The notes: generated by a model from the sequence alone, not told the origin. Counted from the stretch's first letter, positions 7,258-14,980 are shown. The stretch: 29,665 bases of DNA from an uncultured Eubacterium sp. (GCA_902495595.1 CABUXV010000028.1:1-29665), one strand, 5' to 3'. Program-made: numbers and translations.

Positions 7258-8688
7258 CTATTTTTTCTTATTCAGTACTTCTGCGAAACCTTCTTCGCTG
7301 TAAGATTTTCCTTCATTCCTGCATTTTAAAGCATTTACAAGGGCGCTGTGCCTCGATTTTGTAATAGGATATCCTATAATGACAACCGCTGCCAAAATCC
7401 CTAAGACTCCAGGAAGATATGTATTAGCGTATAATATGGTTTTCTCTACAATTTCTGACTGCGCCTGAGGATTCCCGTATCCGCCGATTTGGAGAAAAAT
7501 ACCAAGCAGCTGAAGCCCTAAAGCAGCTCCCAGCTTTTGACACAATCCCAGAAGCGCTGCCGTCGCTCCCTCTCTTCTCTCTCCGTTTACATATTCATCC
7601 ACCTCGTTGAGGTCGTACATAAGGGAAAAATATAAAGTCCAAAATGCTGTATTTCCAAAAGTAAAACAAAAACATGACATTATTGCCCATTTAAGATTAG
7701 GAACTCCGGTAATGCCGAATATGCACAAAGCTATGCCTGCTGTCATCATAGCTACACAATATACATGTTTTTTATCAAATTTTTTACATAAAAAATTTAT
7801 TACAGGAATCCACATCAGTGCGAATACCGAACTTAAAGTAAAGAAAAGCGATTGTTTCTCCGCGGATAAATTAAAATTATTGGTCATCATATATACCGGT
7901 CCGCTGCTTGCTGCGGAGCAAACCAAAGCCCAAAGCAAAACAGAACCTCCCAAAAATTTTACAGGCTTAAGTTTTAAAATTTCCCAGTATGACAGAAAAA
8001 TATTTTTCTTCTCTGCATTTTCTATTTCTTCCCTGTGGACTGTATCATCCGTCGATTCCTTTCCTTTGGTGCATGCCCAGCAAATTAGTATAATCACCAG
8101 TATAATTACGCCGAAAATTATGCCCACATTTCTCCAGCCCTGTGATGTACTCAATCCAAGTTTATCTTCGGAAAATCCCACTATCATAGGTGGAGTTGCA
8201 GATGCCAGAAATACTGCTACATACATAAACACACTTGCCCATGCTCTTACACTGGTTCTTTCCTCAAAGTCATCGGTAAGCTCTCCTCCCAGAGCAAAAT
8301 ATGGAATAACATAGACCGTATAACATGTCCAAAATGCCATTGCTATAATTATAAAATAAATACCTTTAATTCCCGGAGATAAGTCAATATCACTGAAGAG
8401 AAGAAACATACATATCCCGTAAGGTAATGCTCCGGATATCATAAAAGACCGTCTTCTGCCCATTTTACTTTTTGAATGGTCAGACATATATCCTATTACA
8501 GGGTCTGTAATGGCATCCCATAATACAGCTATAAAAGAAATAGTTCCTGCTATTGCCGGTGATACACCTGCTATATCCGTTAAAAAAAATAAAAAGAAAT
8601 AGTAAAAAACATTGTAGCCCAGAGAATCTCCAAGCTGTCCTATTCCATATCCAAGCTTTGTTTTAACTGAAAGCTTTTTTGCAGTCAT
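7258..8688 (-). CDS. GPH-family cation symporter (MFS_2)
   Basis: 476 residues, about 12 membrane segments. The N-terminal region has the GPH (glycoside-pentoside-hexuronide:cation symporter) signature: GVSPAIAGTI (41-50), LWDAITDPVIGYMSD (56-70) and a basic KSKMGRRR (73-80), matching the MelB/XylP type cation site and loop 2-3. Members import sugars or glycosides with Na+ or H+, but many clostridial members have unknown substrates, and pairing with an amidohydrolase suggests a nitrogen-containing substrate here. Start ATG with AAAGGAAG 8 nt upstream. It is the first gene after a perfect sigma-54 promoter, with a 5' leader of about 54 nt, and is followed by the amidohydrolase gene. Confidence 0.85.
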   Translation of the reverse strand: MTAKKLSVKTKLGYGIGQLGDSLGYNVFYYFFLFFLTDIAGVSPAIAGTISFIAVLWDAITDPVIGYMSDHSKSKMGRRRSFMISGALPYGICMFLLFSDIDLSPGIKGIYFIIIAMAFWTCYTVYVIPYFALGGELTDDFEERTSVRAWASVFMYVAVFLASATPPMIVGFSEDKLGLSTSQGWRNVGIIFGVIILVIILICWACTKGKESTDDTVHREEIENAEKKNIFLSYWEILKLKPVKFLGGSVLLWALVCSAASSGPVYMMTNNFNLSAEKQSLFFTLSSVFALMWIPVINFLCKKFDKKHVYCVAMMTAGIALCIFGITGVPNLKWAIMSCFCFTFGNTAFWTLYFSLMYDLNEVDEYVNGERREGATAALLGLCQKLGAALGLQLLGIFLQIGGYGNPQAQSEIVEKTILYANTYLPGVLGILAAVVIIGYPITKSRHSALVNALKCRNEGKSYSEEGFAEVLNKKK

Positions 8689-8753
8689 AACATCAACTTC
8701 CTTTCCAAATAATTTATAATAGCGGCTTTCACGTGAATTTAAAAATATTTAAC

Positions 8754-8768
8754 GCAAATAATGTGCCA
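8754..8768 (-). promoter_or_regulatory. Sigma-54 (-24/-12) promoter of the symporter-amidohydrolase operon
   Basis: Minus strand: TGGCAC (8768-8763), 5 nt, TTGC (8757-8754), with exactly 10 nt between the GG and GC dinucleotides. This matches the sigma-54 consensus TGGCAC-N5-TTGC at every conserved position. The expected start is near 8742. The gene just upstream encodes a sigma-54 activator. Confidence 0.88.
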
Positions 8769-8781
8769 ACAAAAAAATTAA

Positions 8782-8816
8782 AAAAGCCATGAAAAACAAT
8801 AAATTTCATGGCTTTT
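8782..8816 (-). terminator. Terminator of the sigma-54 activator gene
   Basis: A 13-bp perfect stem (8782-8794 with 8804-8816, arm AAAAGCCATGAAA) and a 9-nt loop, followed on the minus strand by TTTTTTAATTTTTTT. It ends 3 nt before the sigma-54 promoter, so activator and operon are separate transcripts. Confidence 0.9.
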
Positions 8817-8857
8817 CCTTTTAAATAAATGATACATCTTAAATTCTATCAAATTTA

Positions 8858-8948
8858 TGTCTATTTTTTTCTACACTTTTATCTTCATATTATAAACATT
8901 TTATCAAAATATGTCTTTAATGTTAGACATTGTCTTGCTCACTGGACA
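8858..8948. promoter_or_regulatory. Candidate enhancer (UAS) sites for the sigma-54 activator
   Basis: Two adjacent inverted repeats with the same form TGTCT-N8-[AG]GACA lie at 8912-8929 and 8931-8948, with centres 19 bp apart. A degenerate third (TGTCT-N8-CTACA) is at 8858-8875. The two strong sites are about 180-200 bp upstream of the predicted sigma-54 start, a usual distance for enhancer-binding protein sites, and overlap the 3' end of the activator gene. Confidence 0.6.
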
Positions 8949-10374
8949 TATTTTTCATTTTATCCAGTTTATTATATAATGTCGCCCGGGAAATTTTTAA
9001 TAATTCTGCGGTTTTTCTTTTATTTCCTCCGCATATTTCAAGAGCTTCTTTTATAATTTTATTTTCTACAAGTTCTTTGGCTTTTTCAAGGGGATTATTA
9101 TCATTAAGCACAGATTCTTTAAGCTCGGGTTTGAATATCTCTGACGTAAAGTCACCCAAATCATTAAGTTCTATATACTTCCCCTTACACATGTACATCG
9201 CTCTTTCTATAAGATTTTTAAGCTCCCTGACATTTCCCGGCCAGCTGTACTCATAAAAAATTTTCATCACCTCCGGAGCTGCGCCTTTAATATCTTTGCT
9301 CATCCGTCCGTTCATCTGTTTAATAAAATGATTCACTAAAAGAGAAATATCCTCTTTTCTCTCTCTTAAAGGAGGTATTGTCAGCCTTATAACATTAAGT
9401 CGGTAATACAAATCTTCTCTGAATTTACCTTCTTTTACAAGCGCCGCCAAATTCTTGTTTGAAGCTGCGATTATCCGTACATCCATACTCCTTGTCTTTC
9501 CTCCGATTCTCGAAAACTCTCGTTCCTGCAAAACCCTGAGCAGTTTTGGCTGTATATGATATGGCAGCTGATCCACTTCATCCAAAAATAAAGTCCCTTT
9601 TTCCGCCAATTCCAGTTTTCCGGCTTTGCCTCCTCGCTGGGCACCTGTAAAAGTTCCTTCTTCATACCCAAACAATTCCGATTCAAAGAGTGATTCCGGT
9701 ATAGCCGCACAATTTATTTCAACAAGCGGATTTTTTATCCTTTTACTTAAATTGTGAATTGAATGGGCCACAAGTTCCTTTCCGCATCCTGTCTCTGCTT
9801 CTATCAAAATAGTGGATTCAAAATCGGATATGCTGTAAATGCTTTTTTTCAAATCTGCCATTTTTTTGCTGTTTCCCAATATGTCTGCAACTGTATACTT
9901 AACATCCTTAAATCGTTTATCCTCCGTTGTAAGCAAGTCCATACTGCTTTCTATATCCAAAATTCCCGCCTCTGTAAGTGAATTAAGTTTGTCAAACAGT
10001 TCCTTTAATTCGTAAGCATTCCCAAATAAGTCAAAATCCACAAATCCCGCTAATTCATCCTTATCATAAACTTTTTTCATTCTGGCTACATTTATGATAC
10101 CCATAGTAAGATACACCGCAAGCTCCCTGTCTTTAACATTTCTAATATCTTCTACAGCATTAATCAGCTTGCTTGCAGGATGTATACGCCTTATATCTTC
10201 TCCATAAACGGATTCAGGCATTTTCTCCCTCGTAATCGCTTCTATCCTCTGTCTCATATCTTCAGACATATAAAGTATTCTGCCGTTTTTATCAATTGCA
10301 ACCAGGCCGTCAATATTGTCTAAGATAAGCTTACATTCTTCCAAAGTTAGCGGAAATTTATTGATATCGGACAT
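8923..10374 (-). CDS. PAS-AAA+-Fis sigma-54-dependent transcriptional activator
   Basis: 483 residues. N-terminal PAS-like sensor (about 10-70), a linker to about 160, the AAA+ sigma-54 interaction domain (about 162-395) and a C-terminal Fis-type helix-turn-helix (GGNKRKTAELLKISRATLYNKL, split over 449-470). Walker A: EAETGCGKE (192-200). The sigma-54 contact loop is GTFTGA (240-245), a variant of GAFTGA. Walker B: GTLFLDEVD (260-268). Arginine fingers are likely in FREDLYYRL (318-326). It resembles RocR-like catabolic activators. Its target is almost certainly the downstream symporter-amidohydrolase operon, which has a perfect sigma-54 promoter 155 bp beyond its stop. Start ATG with AGGAGG upstream. 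An extended -10 promoter at 10430-10458 probably drives it. Confidence 0.93.
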   Translation of the reverse strand: MSDINKFPLTLEECKLILDNIDGLVAIDKNGRILYMSEDMRQRIEAITREKMPESVYGEDIRRIHPASKLINAVEDIRNVKDRELAVYLTMGIINVARMKKVYDKDELAGFVDFDLFGNAYELKELFDKLNSLTEAGILDIESSMDLLTTEDKRFKDVKYTVADILGNSKKMADLKKSIYSISDFESTILIEAETGCGKELVAHSIHNLSKRIKNPLVEINCAAIPESLFESELFGYEEGTFTGAQRGGKAGKLELAEKGTLFLDEVDQLPYHIQPKLLRVLQEREFSRIGGKTRSMDVRIIAASNKNLAALVKEGKFREDLYYRLNVIRLTIPPLRERKEDISLLVNHFIKQMNGRMSKDIKGAAPEVMKIFYEYSWPGNVRELKNLIERAMYMCKGKYIELNDLGDFTSEIFKPELKESVLNDNNPLEKAKELVENKIIKEALEICGGNKRKTAELLKISRATLYNKLDKMKNMSSEQDNV

Positions 10375-10429
10375 CTTATCCTCCTGAATAACTCAATCAT
10401 ACATTATCATCTTAATTAAAATAATAATT

Positions 10430-10458
10430 ATTATACCACAAACTTTTCCGGATATAAA
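10430..10458 (-). promoter_or_regulatory. Extended -10 promoter of the sigma-54 activator gene
   Basis: Minus strand TGG-TATAAT (10438-10430) is an extended -10. A weak -35 (TTTATA, 10458-10453) lies 17 nt upstream, overlapping the U-tract of the preceding terminator. This gives the activator its own start. Confidence 0.6.
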
Positions 10459-10486
10459 AATGCTTACAGCAAAGGCTATAAGCATT
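10459..10486 (-). terminator. Terminator of the candidate ncRNA
   Basis: Minus strand hairpin with arms AATGCTTA/TAAGCATT extended by AGC/GCT around a CTTT loop (one T-G position inside the stem), followed by TTTTTATA. It lies upstream of the activator promoter. Confidence 0.75.
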
Positions 10487-10762
10487 CAGTCGTTTAACTA
10501 TTCTCCAAACAGTAATAATTATTGTTTTAAAGGAAAGTTATATGTTATGTATTATATTTATTCTTATTGGGTGTTGTTTGTTTTACTTAAGTTATTTTTG
10601 GCTAACTGTTCTGCCTATATAAAGCAGATGCATTACAAAACACATCTGCTTTTATTTCCTATATAGGCGGAAATGAGGTAAGGTTTTGTTTCACATGAGT
10701 AAAATAATTTTGTTAGAAGGTAGGAGTTAATACTTACCTTTCAGTTAGTATTTCCTAACTCC
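10459..10762 (-). ncRNA. Candidate structured small RNA, about 300 nt
   Basis: A transcription unit without an ORF: strong promoter at 10769-10797, start near 10762, terminator at 10459-10486. The RNA would begin with a hairpin at +1 (outer arms GGAGTTA/TAACTCC, inner arms AATACT/AGTATT). A second strong hairpin lies near 10611-10672 (arms AAAGCAGATG/CATCTGCTTT, enclosed by GCCTATAT/ATATAGGC with a one-sided bulge). The tract GGTAAG/CTTACC could pair in alternative ways. I do not recognise 6S, RNase P, tmRNA, SRP RNA or a known riboswitch. An alternative is a leader of the activator gene, attenuated at the terminator, but that gene appears to have its own promoter after the terminator. Confidence 0.5.
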
Positions 10763-10768
10763 ATGATT

Positions 10769-10797
10769 ATAATACTATAAACATCTATGTTTGTCAA
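10769..10797 (-). promoter_or_regulatory. Strong sigma-A promoter of the candidate ncRNA
   Basis: TTGACA (10797-10792), 17 nt, TATTAT (10774-10769): a near-consensus promoter reading toward the activator gene with no ORF directly downstream. Confidence 0.75.
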
Positions 10798-10835
10798 TAT
10801 ATTTTTTATAATAATATAATATTTCATTAAAAACC

Positions 10836-10990
10836 GCAGGATATTTCAATCACTGAGTGTCTCTTACAATCATTTCGCACTCTTTTCGTACTCAACCGGC
10901 TTAAGCCGCATAATAAAAGCGGAATCGAAGATTCCTTTACACATATGTCGCCCGCAAGGGACGACGCTTCGCAAGGTACTTTCTTTGAAG
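10836..10990. repeat. Hairpin-rich, repeat-like intergenic block
   Basis: No credible gene. Several small hairpins occur in a row: GGCTTAAGCC (10898-10907), CCGC/GCGG (10906-10922), GGAATC-GAA-GATTCC (10921-10935) and GTCGCCC-GCAA-GGG-A-CGAC (10947-10965). The last has a GNRA tetraloop on the plus strand. The block is richer in G+C than its AT-rich flanks and adjoins copy A of a short repeat also seen at 26520 and 29091. It looks like a dispersed intergenic element or a structured RNA. A 66-codon ORF crosses it on the minus strand, but it begins with TTG and lies beyond the terminator. Confidence 0.4.
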
Positions 10991-11030
10991 TATACGAAAA
11001 TCTCCTTTTACGATATTTCCTACACAATAA
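10991..11030. repeat. Short palindromic repeat, copy A
   Basis: CGAAAAT (10995-11001) faces ATATTTCC (11013-11020), followed by TACACAATAA. The same layout, CG[AG]AAATAT...TATTTCCT..ATAATA, is found at 26520-26575 and 29091-29146. This copy is the most diverged, one base longer between the arms, and abuts the 10836-10990 block. Confidence 0.5.
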
Positions 11031-11052
11031 AAAAACCCGGCTTGCAGCCGGG
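11031..11052 (-). terminator. Terminator of the NlpC/P60 gene
   Basis: Minus strand CCCGGCT-GCA-AGCCGGG followed by seven T. A GC-rich 7-bp perfect stem located 23 nt after the stop codon. Confidence 0.93.
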
Positions 11053-11075
11053 CTTATATTATCGTATCTACATTA

Positions 11076-12101
11076 CTACTCAATTATTCTTCTTACAGTC
11101 AATATAGGACCGCAGTTTTTAGCGGCAGTTACACAGATTCCTTTTTTGGAAGTCGACGCATGAACTATCTTACCGCCTCCAATGTATATTCCAACATGAC
11201 CGGAATAACATATAAGGTCTCCTGCTTTCGCTTCGCTGTATGAAACTCCTCTTCCTACATTGGCCTGAGCTCCTGATGTTCTAGGAAGTGAAATTCCGAA
11301 TTTAGCGTATACGCTCTGAGTAAATCCAGAGCAGTCAGCTCCGTTGGTGAGGCTTGTGCCTCCTGCCTTATAAGGATTTCCAACAAACTGCAAGGCAAAG
11401 GATGCAACCGCAGCTCCGCTGCCGCTTCCAAGCACTTCTCCGCTGTAATCAGCCTTTACAGTGTCTTTAGGTTTTTCCTTGGTTCCCTTGTAAACAACTG
11501 AATTTACAGCTTCGTTTACAACAGCAGTATCAACCACTTCCGAAGTAAGAACTGTTCCGTTTACGCTTACAACCTGATTTGTTACAATCTGGTCACCGCT
11601 TTTGCCTTCGCTCTTTACTTTCTGGTCGCCTTTATAAAGGTCTTTATTCTCTTCATAGGTTGTACCTGCTTTAACATCCTGAATGGAACCCACTTCTGCA
11701 TTTATCGTAACGCAGAACAATGGCTCTTCGGTATTGTTCTGTTCAAGCACATAGTCTACAGCTTCTTCTTCGGTCATCACTGTAGGAGGTTCTCCGCCTC
11801 TCTTTAAACTTTTGTCATCGCTGGTAAGTTTTTTATCCACCGTTACCGAATTTATCTGAGCTCCGTCAGGTGAATATTCATCCATAACAGTTTCGATAAC
11901 TTTTTCCGCTGTTTCTGCATCTTCTACTAAGAATAGTTCTTCATCCCCTGCCTTTACAACATAAGGGTCTTCAACTTTAGTTCCGTCTGCATATACTGCA
12001 TATGGTTTTGTCAGAGTCAGAACAACCGCCGTAGCGACTGCCAGAACTACAACAAGTGCTAATGCCAGCAATTTTTTGTAATTCTTTAAGCTGTTAATCA
12101 T
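11076..12101 (-). CDS. Secreted G5-domain NlpC/P60 peptidoglycan endopeptidase
   Basis: 341 residues from the ATG at 12101, which has GAGG 5 nt upstream; a longer frame to 12227 adds an implausible, promoter-containing 42-codon extension. A signal peptide or membrane anchor is at 11-30 (LLALALVVVLAVATAVVLTL), then about 90 residues of unassigned extracellular sequence, a G5 domain (about 127-207, ending EAVNSVVYKGTK) and an NlpC/P60 domain (about 230-341). Catalytic Cys is C257 in GADCSGF, His is H302 in SGHVGIYIG, and a third polar residue is H314 in KIVHAS. The enzyme should cut peptide stems of peptidoglycan outside the cell. It has its own promoter and terminator, so it is probably a single-gene unit after the aminotransferase. 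Confidence 0.9.
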   Translation of the reverse strand: MINSLKNYKKLLALALVVVLAVATAVVLTLTKPYAVYADGTKVEDPYVVKAGDEELFLVEDAETAEKVIETVMDEYSPDGAQINSVTVDKKLTSDDKSLKRGGEPPTVMTEEEAVDYVLEQNNTEEPLFCVTINAEVGSIQDVKAGTTYEENKDLYKGDQKVKSEGKSGDQIVTNQVVSVNGTVLTSEVVDTAVVNEAVNSVVYKGTKEKPKDTVKADYSGEVLGSGSGAAVASFALQFVGNPYKAGGTSLTNGADCSGFTQSVYAKFGISLPRTSGAQANVGRGVSYSEAKAGDLICYSGHVGIYIGGGKIVHASTSKKGICVTAAKNCGPILTVRRIIE

Positions 12102-12153
12102 AGTTTCCTCGTAATTAAATAGTAATAAAAGTTTTAACGTACAATACCTGTTA

Positions 12154-12194
12154 ATTATACACGAAAGGATAGTCTGTTTAAAGTCTGAAGACTT
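12154..12194 (-). promoter_or_regulatory. Promoter and palindrome upstream of the NlpC/P60 gene
   Basis: TTTAAA (12182-12177), 17 nt, TATAAT (12159-12154) preceded by TG. An inverted repeat AAGTCT-GA-AGACTT (12181-12194) overlaps the upstream edge of the -35 box and could be an operator for a regulator, for example of a cell-wall stress response. Confidence 0.6.
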
Positions 12195-12251
12195 GTTCTT
12201 CACATAATCTTCAAGATTTGTTCGCACAGAATACTCGTTCCCTGTAAAAGG

Positions 12252-13439
12252 TTAAAGCCCATATTCCTCTGCTAATTTTTTGAATCTAGGCATTGAATTT
12301 TCAATGGTTTCATAGGATACACAATATGCAAGCCTTACATATCCGGGACATGCAAAAGCGCTTCCCGGAACCATCAGTATGTTGTATTTTTTCGCTGCCT
12401 GACAAAATTCACCTTCATCTTCTATCGGTGATTTCAGGAATATGTAAAAGGCACCTTCAGGCTTTACGCAGTCGAATCCGCAGCCTTTTAATCCCTCGTA
12501 GATCGCTTTCCTGTTTTTATCATAGTAATCCAAATCAACCTTGACATCGACGCATCTTCCTATTACTTTCTGCTGCAGGGAAGGGGCATTTACACAGCCG
12601 ATGATTCTGTTCGCATTTGAAGCTGTATCAAAGACCAGTTCGCTTTCCTCAAGCTCTGAGGGAATGACGAGATATCCTATTCTTTCTCCCGGAAGCGATA
12701 ATGACTTGCTGTAGGAATAAGCTACTATGGTATTATCGTAATACTTTGTTACAAATGGAACTTCTACACCCTCATATGCCAGTTCTCTATATGGTTCATC
12801 TGCAATTATGAATATGGTTCTGCCCAGTTCTTTCTGTTTTCTTTCGAGTATCTCGGCTATCCGCTTTATGGTTTCTTCGCTGTACACAACTCCCGTAGGG
12901 TTGTTCGGGGTATTTAAAATCACAACTCTCGTCTTATCGGTTATCAGTTTTTCAAACCCCTCTATATCTGGATAAAAAGTTTCTTTATCTGTAGGCGCCT
13001 GTACAACTTTACCGTCATAGTTGTTTACATACCAGTTATATTCCAGAAAGTAAGGCGCAAATATGATAACTTCTTCTCCCGGGTTTAAAATAGTCTTAAG
13101 AGCTACGTTTAGTCCGCTGGCAGCTCCTACCGTCATGAGTATGTTCATAAAGTTAAAGTTTGTACCGAATCTTCTGTTCAGAGACTGCGCTACAGATTCC
13201 CTTACATCTTCAAATCCTGCATTGCTCATATATCCGTGAAGCGTTACAGGGTCTTCCTCTTCAAGCACATCTATTATAGCTTTTTTTATCTCATCGGGAA
13301 CGGGTGCATCAGGATTTCCCAGGCTGAAATCAAAAACATTTTCATCGCCGTATTTGGCTCTCATCCGGTCTCCCTCTTCAAACATGGTCCTTATTGCCGA
13401 ATTATTAGCCATCAAAGGTTTCATCTTATCTGCTATCAT
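12252..13439 (-). CDS. PLP-dependent class I/II aminotransferase (aspartate aminotransferase-like)
   Basis: 395 residues from the ATG at 13439 (AAGGACC upstream); an in-frame TTG at 13472 would add 11 residues. Fold type I aminotransferase features: GNPDAPVP (41-48), cofactor-stacking and binding segments, NTPNNPTG (176-183), D214 in IIADEPYREL that contacts the PLP nitrogen, and K245 in SYSKSLSLPGERIGY as the Schiff-base lysine. The length is typical. It would transfer an amino group between an amino acid and a 2-oxoacid in the cytoplasm; aspartate or aromatic/branched substrates cannot be told apart from sequence. It follows a proline symporter gene by 65 nt and lies downstream of glutamine synthetase, so a nitrogen-metabolism role fits. 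Confidence 0.9.
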   Translation of the reverse strand: MIADKMKPLMANNSAIRTMFEEGDRMRAKYGDENVFDFSLGNPDAPVPDEIKKAIIDVLEEEDPVTLHGYMSNAGFEDVRESVAQSLNRRFGTNFNFMNILMTVGAASGLNVALKTILNPGEEVIIFAPYFLEYNWYVNNYDGKVVQAPTDKETFYPDIEGFEKLITDKTRVVILNTPNNPTGVVYSEETIKRIAEILERKQKELGRTIFIIADEPYRELAYEGVEVPFVTKYYDNTIVAYSYSKSLSLPGERIGYLVIPSELEESELVFDTASNANRIIGCVNAPSLQQKVIGRCVDVKVDLDYYDKNRKAIYEGLKGCGFDCVKPEGAFYIFLKSPIEDEGEFCQAAKKYNILMVPGSAFACPGYVRLAYCVSYETIENSMPRFKKLAEEYGL

Positions 13440-13504
13440 TGTAATTAGGTCCTTTCTGCAAAGTTTGTGCAATTTATCCTAAAATATGTATATTTTGTTA
13501 TATT

Positions 13505-14980
13505 TTATATTTTTGCATTTTTTACGGATTCAAATTCTTCCTTTATTTCTTCCGGCAGTTTGCTGCACATGCTGAATATTATAATTGCCAGCGAGGAGAA
13601 TATGAATCCCGGTATTATTTCATAAATATCAAAAATTCCGCCGGACATATTATACCAGAACAAGTCTACAACTCCTCCTGTTATCATGCCTGCTATAGCG
13701 CCCGGCAGCGTCATTCTCTTCCAGAACAAGGAGAAGAGAATCATTGGTCCGAAAGCCGAACCGAAACCTCCCCACGCGCATGATACAAGTCCGAAAACCG
13801 AGCTTTCCGGATTAATAGCCATAACTATTGCTATAACCGATACTATGATTACGGTTATTCTGCTTACCCAAACTATTTCAGGTCCGTCACTGTCTTTTTT
13901 AAGAAGAACTGCATAGAGATCCTTTGATACGGAAGAGGCAGTAACGAGAAGCTGTGAACTTGCGGTACTCATAATTGCGGCAAGTATAGCTATAAGCAGG
14001 ACTCCTGCAACTACAGGATTGAACAATTCATTTATCAATACCATGTATACTGTTTCGCCGTCAGCTAAATCAGGCATTAACGCTTTTCCTATAACTCCTA
14101 TGGAAACTGCACATGTAAGGGTAATGCCTACCCATATCATAGCGATTATTCTCGATTTTCTTATCATCTCCGGACTTTCTATTGCCATAAATCTGACCAG
14201 GATATGAGGCTGTCCGAAATATCCCAGACCCCATCCGAGCGCCGATGCCAGAAGAAGAGTATTTATAGTTCCGTTTTGTTCAGGGAAGAATCCCAAAGAT
14301 TCAGGCGTCAGTTCCGCCAGCCTTGATGTCAGACCTTCCATTCCTCCTGCCGACGAAATTCCTATGATAGGAACAATTATAAGCGCAAAAAACATTATTG
14401 CCCCCTGAATCGTATCGGTCCAGCATACAGCTGTAAATCCGCCGAGGGCGGTATACGCAAGTATAATTACGGCTCCTATTATAAGCCCGGCAGTATAATC
14501 CATACCGAATATAGTTACGAAGAGTTTTCCTCCCGATGCAAACTGTGAAGAAGTATATACCAGGAAGAATATAACTATAAATATAGCCGAAACAATTCTC
14601 AATACGTGTTTCTTATCTCTGAATCGGTTTTCGAAAAAGTCCGGCAAAGTTATGGCATTGCCTGAAACCTGTGTATACTTTCTGAGTCTTTTTGCAACGA
14701 AAAGCCAGTTCAGATAAGTTCCCAAGAACAATCCTATAGCAGTCCATATTGCCTCGGATGTTCCCGTATATATGAGATATGCTGTCCCCGGAAGCCCTAT
14801 TAAAAGCCATCCGCTCATATCGGAAGCCTGGGCAGACATTGCAGTTACCCAGCTGTTAAGCTTCCTCCCGCCGAGTATATACTCTGACATATTATCGCTT
14901 TTATTGTAAAATTTAAATCCTATAGCCACCATTACCAGCAGGTACAGTACAAATATTATGCCTATAATTATCGTATCCAC
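13505..14980 (-). CDS. putP: Sodium/proline symporter
   Basis: 491 residues, about 13 membrane segments, of the solute:sodium symporter (SSS) family. The segment QASDMSGWLLIGLPGTAY (51-68) is nearly identical to the PutP signature, with D54 matching the Na+-site aspartate D55 of the E. coli protein. Length is typical for PutP (about 500). It imports proline with Na+ across the plasma membrane. It starts at GTG with GGAG 9 nt upstream, lies 48 nt after serS and is followed by the aminotransferase gene; no terminator is seen on either side, so it may share the glutamine synthetase-serS transcript. Proline uptake fits Stickland-type amino-acid fermentation, which is inference. Confidence 0.9.
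   Translation of the reverse strand: MDTIIIGIIFVLYLLVMVAIGFKFYNKSDNMSEYILGGRKLNSWVTAMSAQASDMSGWLLIGLPGTAYLIYTGTSEAIWTAIGLFLGTYLNWLFVAKRLRKYTQVSGNAITLPDFFENRFRDKKHVLRIVSAIFIVIFFLVYTSSQFASGGKLFVTIFGMDYTAGLIIGAVIILAYTALGGFTAVCWTDTIQGAIMFFALIIVPIIGISSAGGMEGLTSRLAELTPESLGFFPEQNGTINTLLLASALGWGLGYFGQPHILVRFMAIESPEMIRKSRIIAMIWVGITLTCAVSIGVIGKALMPDLADGETVYMVLINELFNPVVAGVLLIAILAAIMSTASSQLLVTASSVSKDLYAVLLKKDSDGPEIVWVSRITVIIVSVIAIVMAINPESSVFGLVSCAWGGFGSAFGPMILFSLFWKRMTLPGAIAGMITGGVVDLFWYNMSGGIFDIYEIIPGFIFSSLAIIIFSMCSKLPEEIKEEFESVKNAKI

Noticed and set aside
10459..10762. 6S RNA, RNase P RNA, tmRNA or SRP RNA
   Set aside because: I could not find the conserved cores (for example the RNase P GAGGAAAGTC core, tmRNA tag frame or the SRP GGAA/AGCA loops), and the hairpin order does not form a single 6S-like rod by eye.
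10827..11027. 66-codon minus-strand ORF (TTG start)
   Set aside because: It lies after the NlpC/P60 terminator, starts at TTG with no upstream Shine-Dalgarno, and coincides with a hairpin-rich block that better explains the sequence.
11076..12227. Longer start for the NlpC/P60 protein
   Set aside because: The extra 42 codons would span the predicted promoter, and the ATG at 12101 is followed directly by a signal-peptide-like segment and preceded by GAGG.
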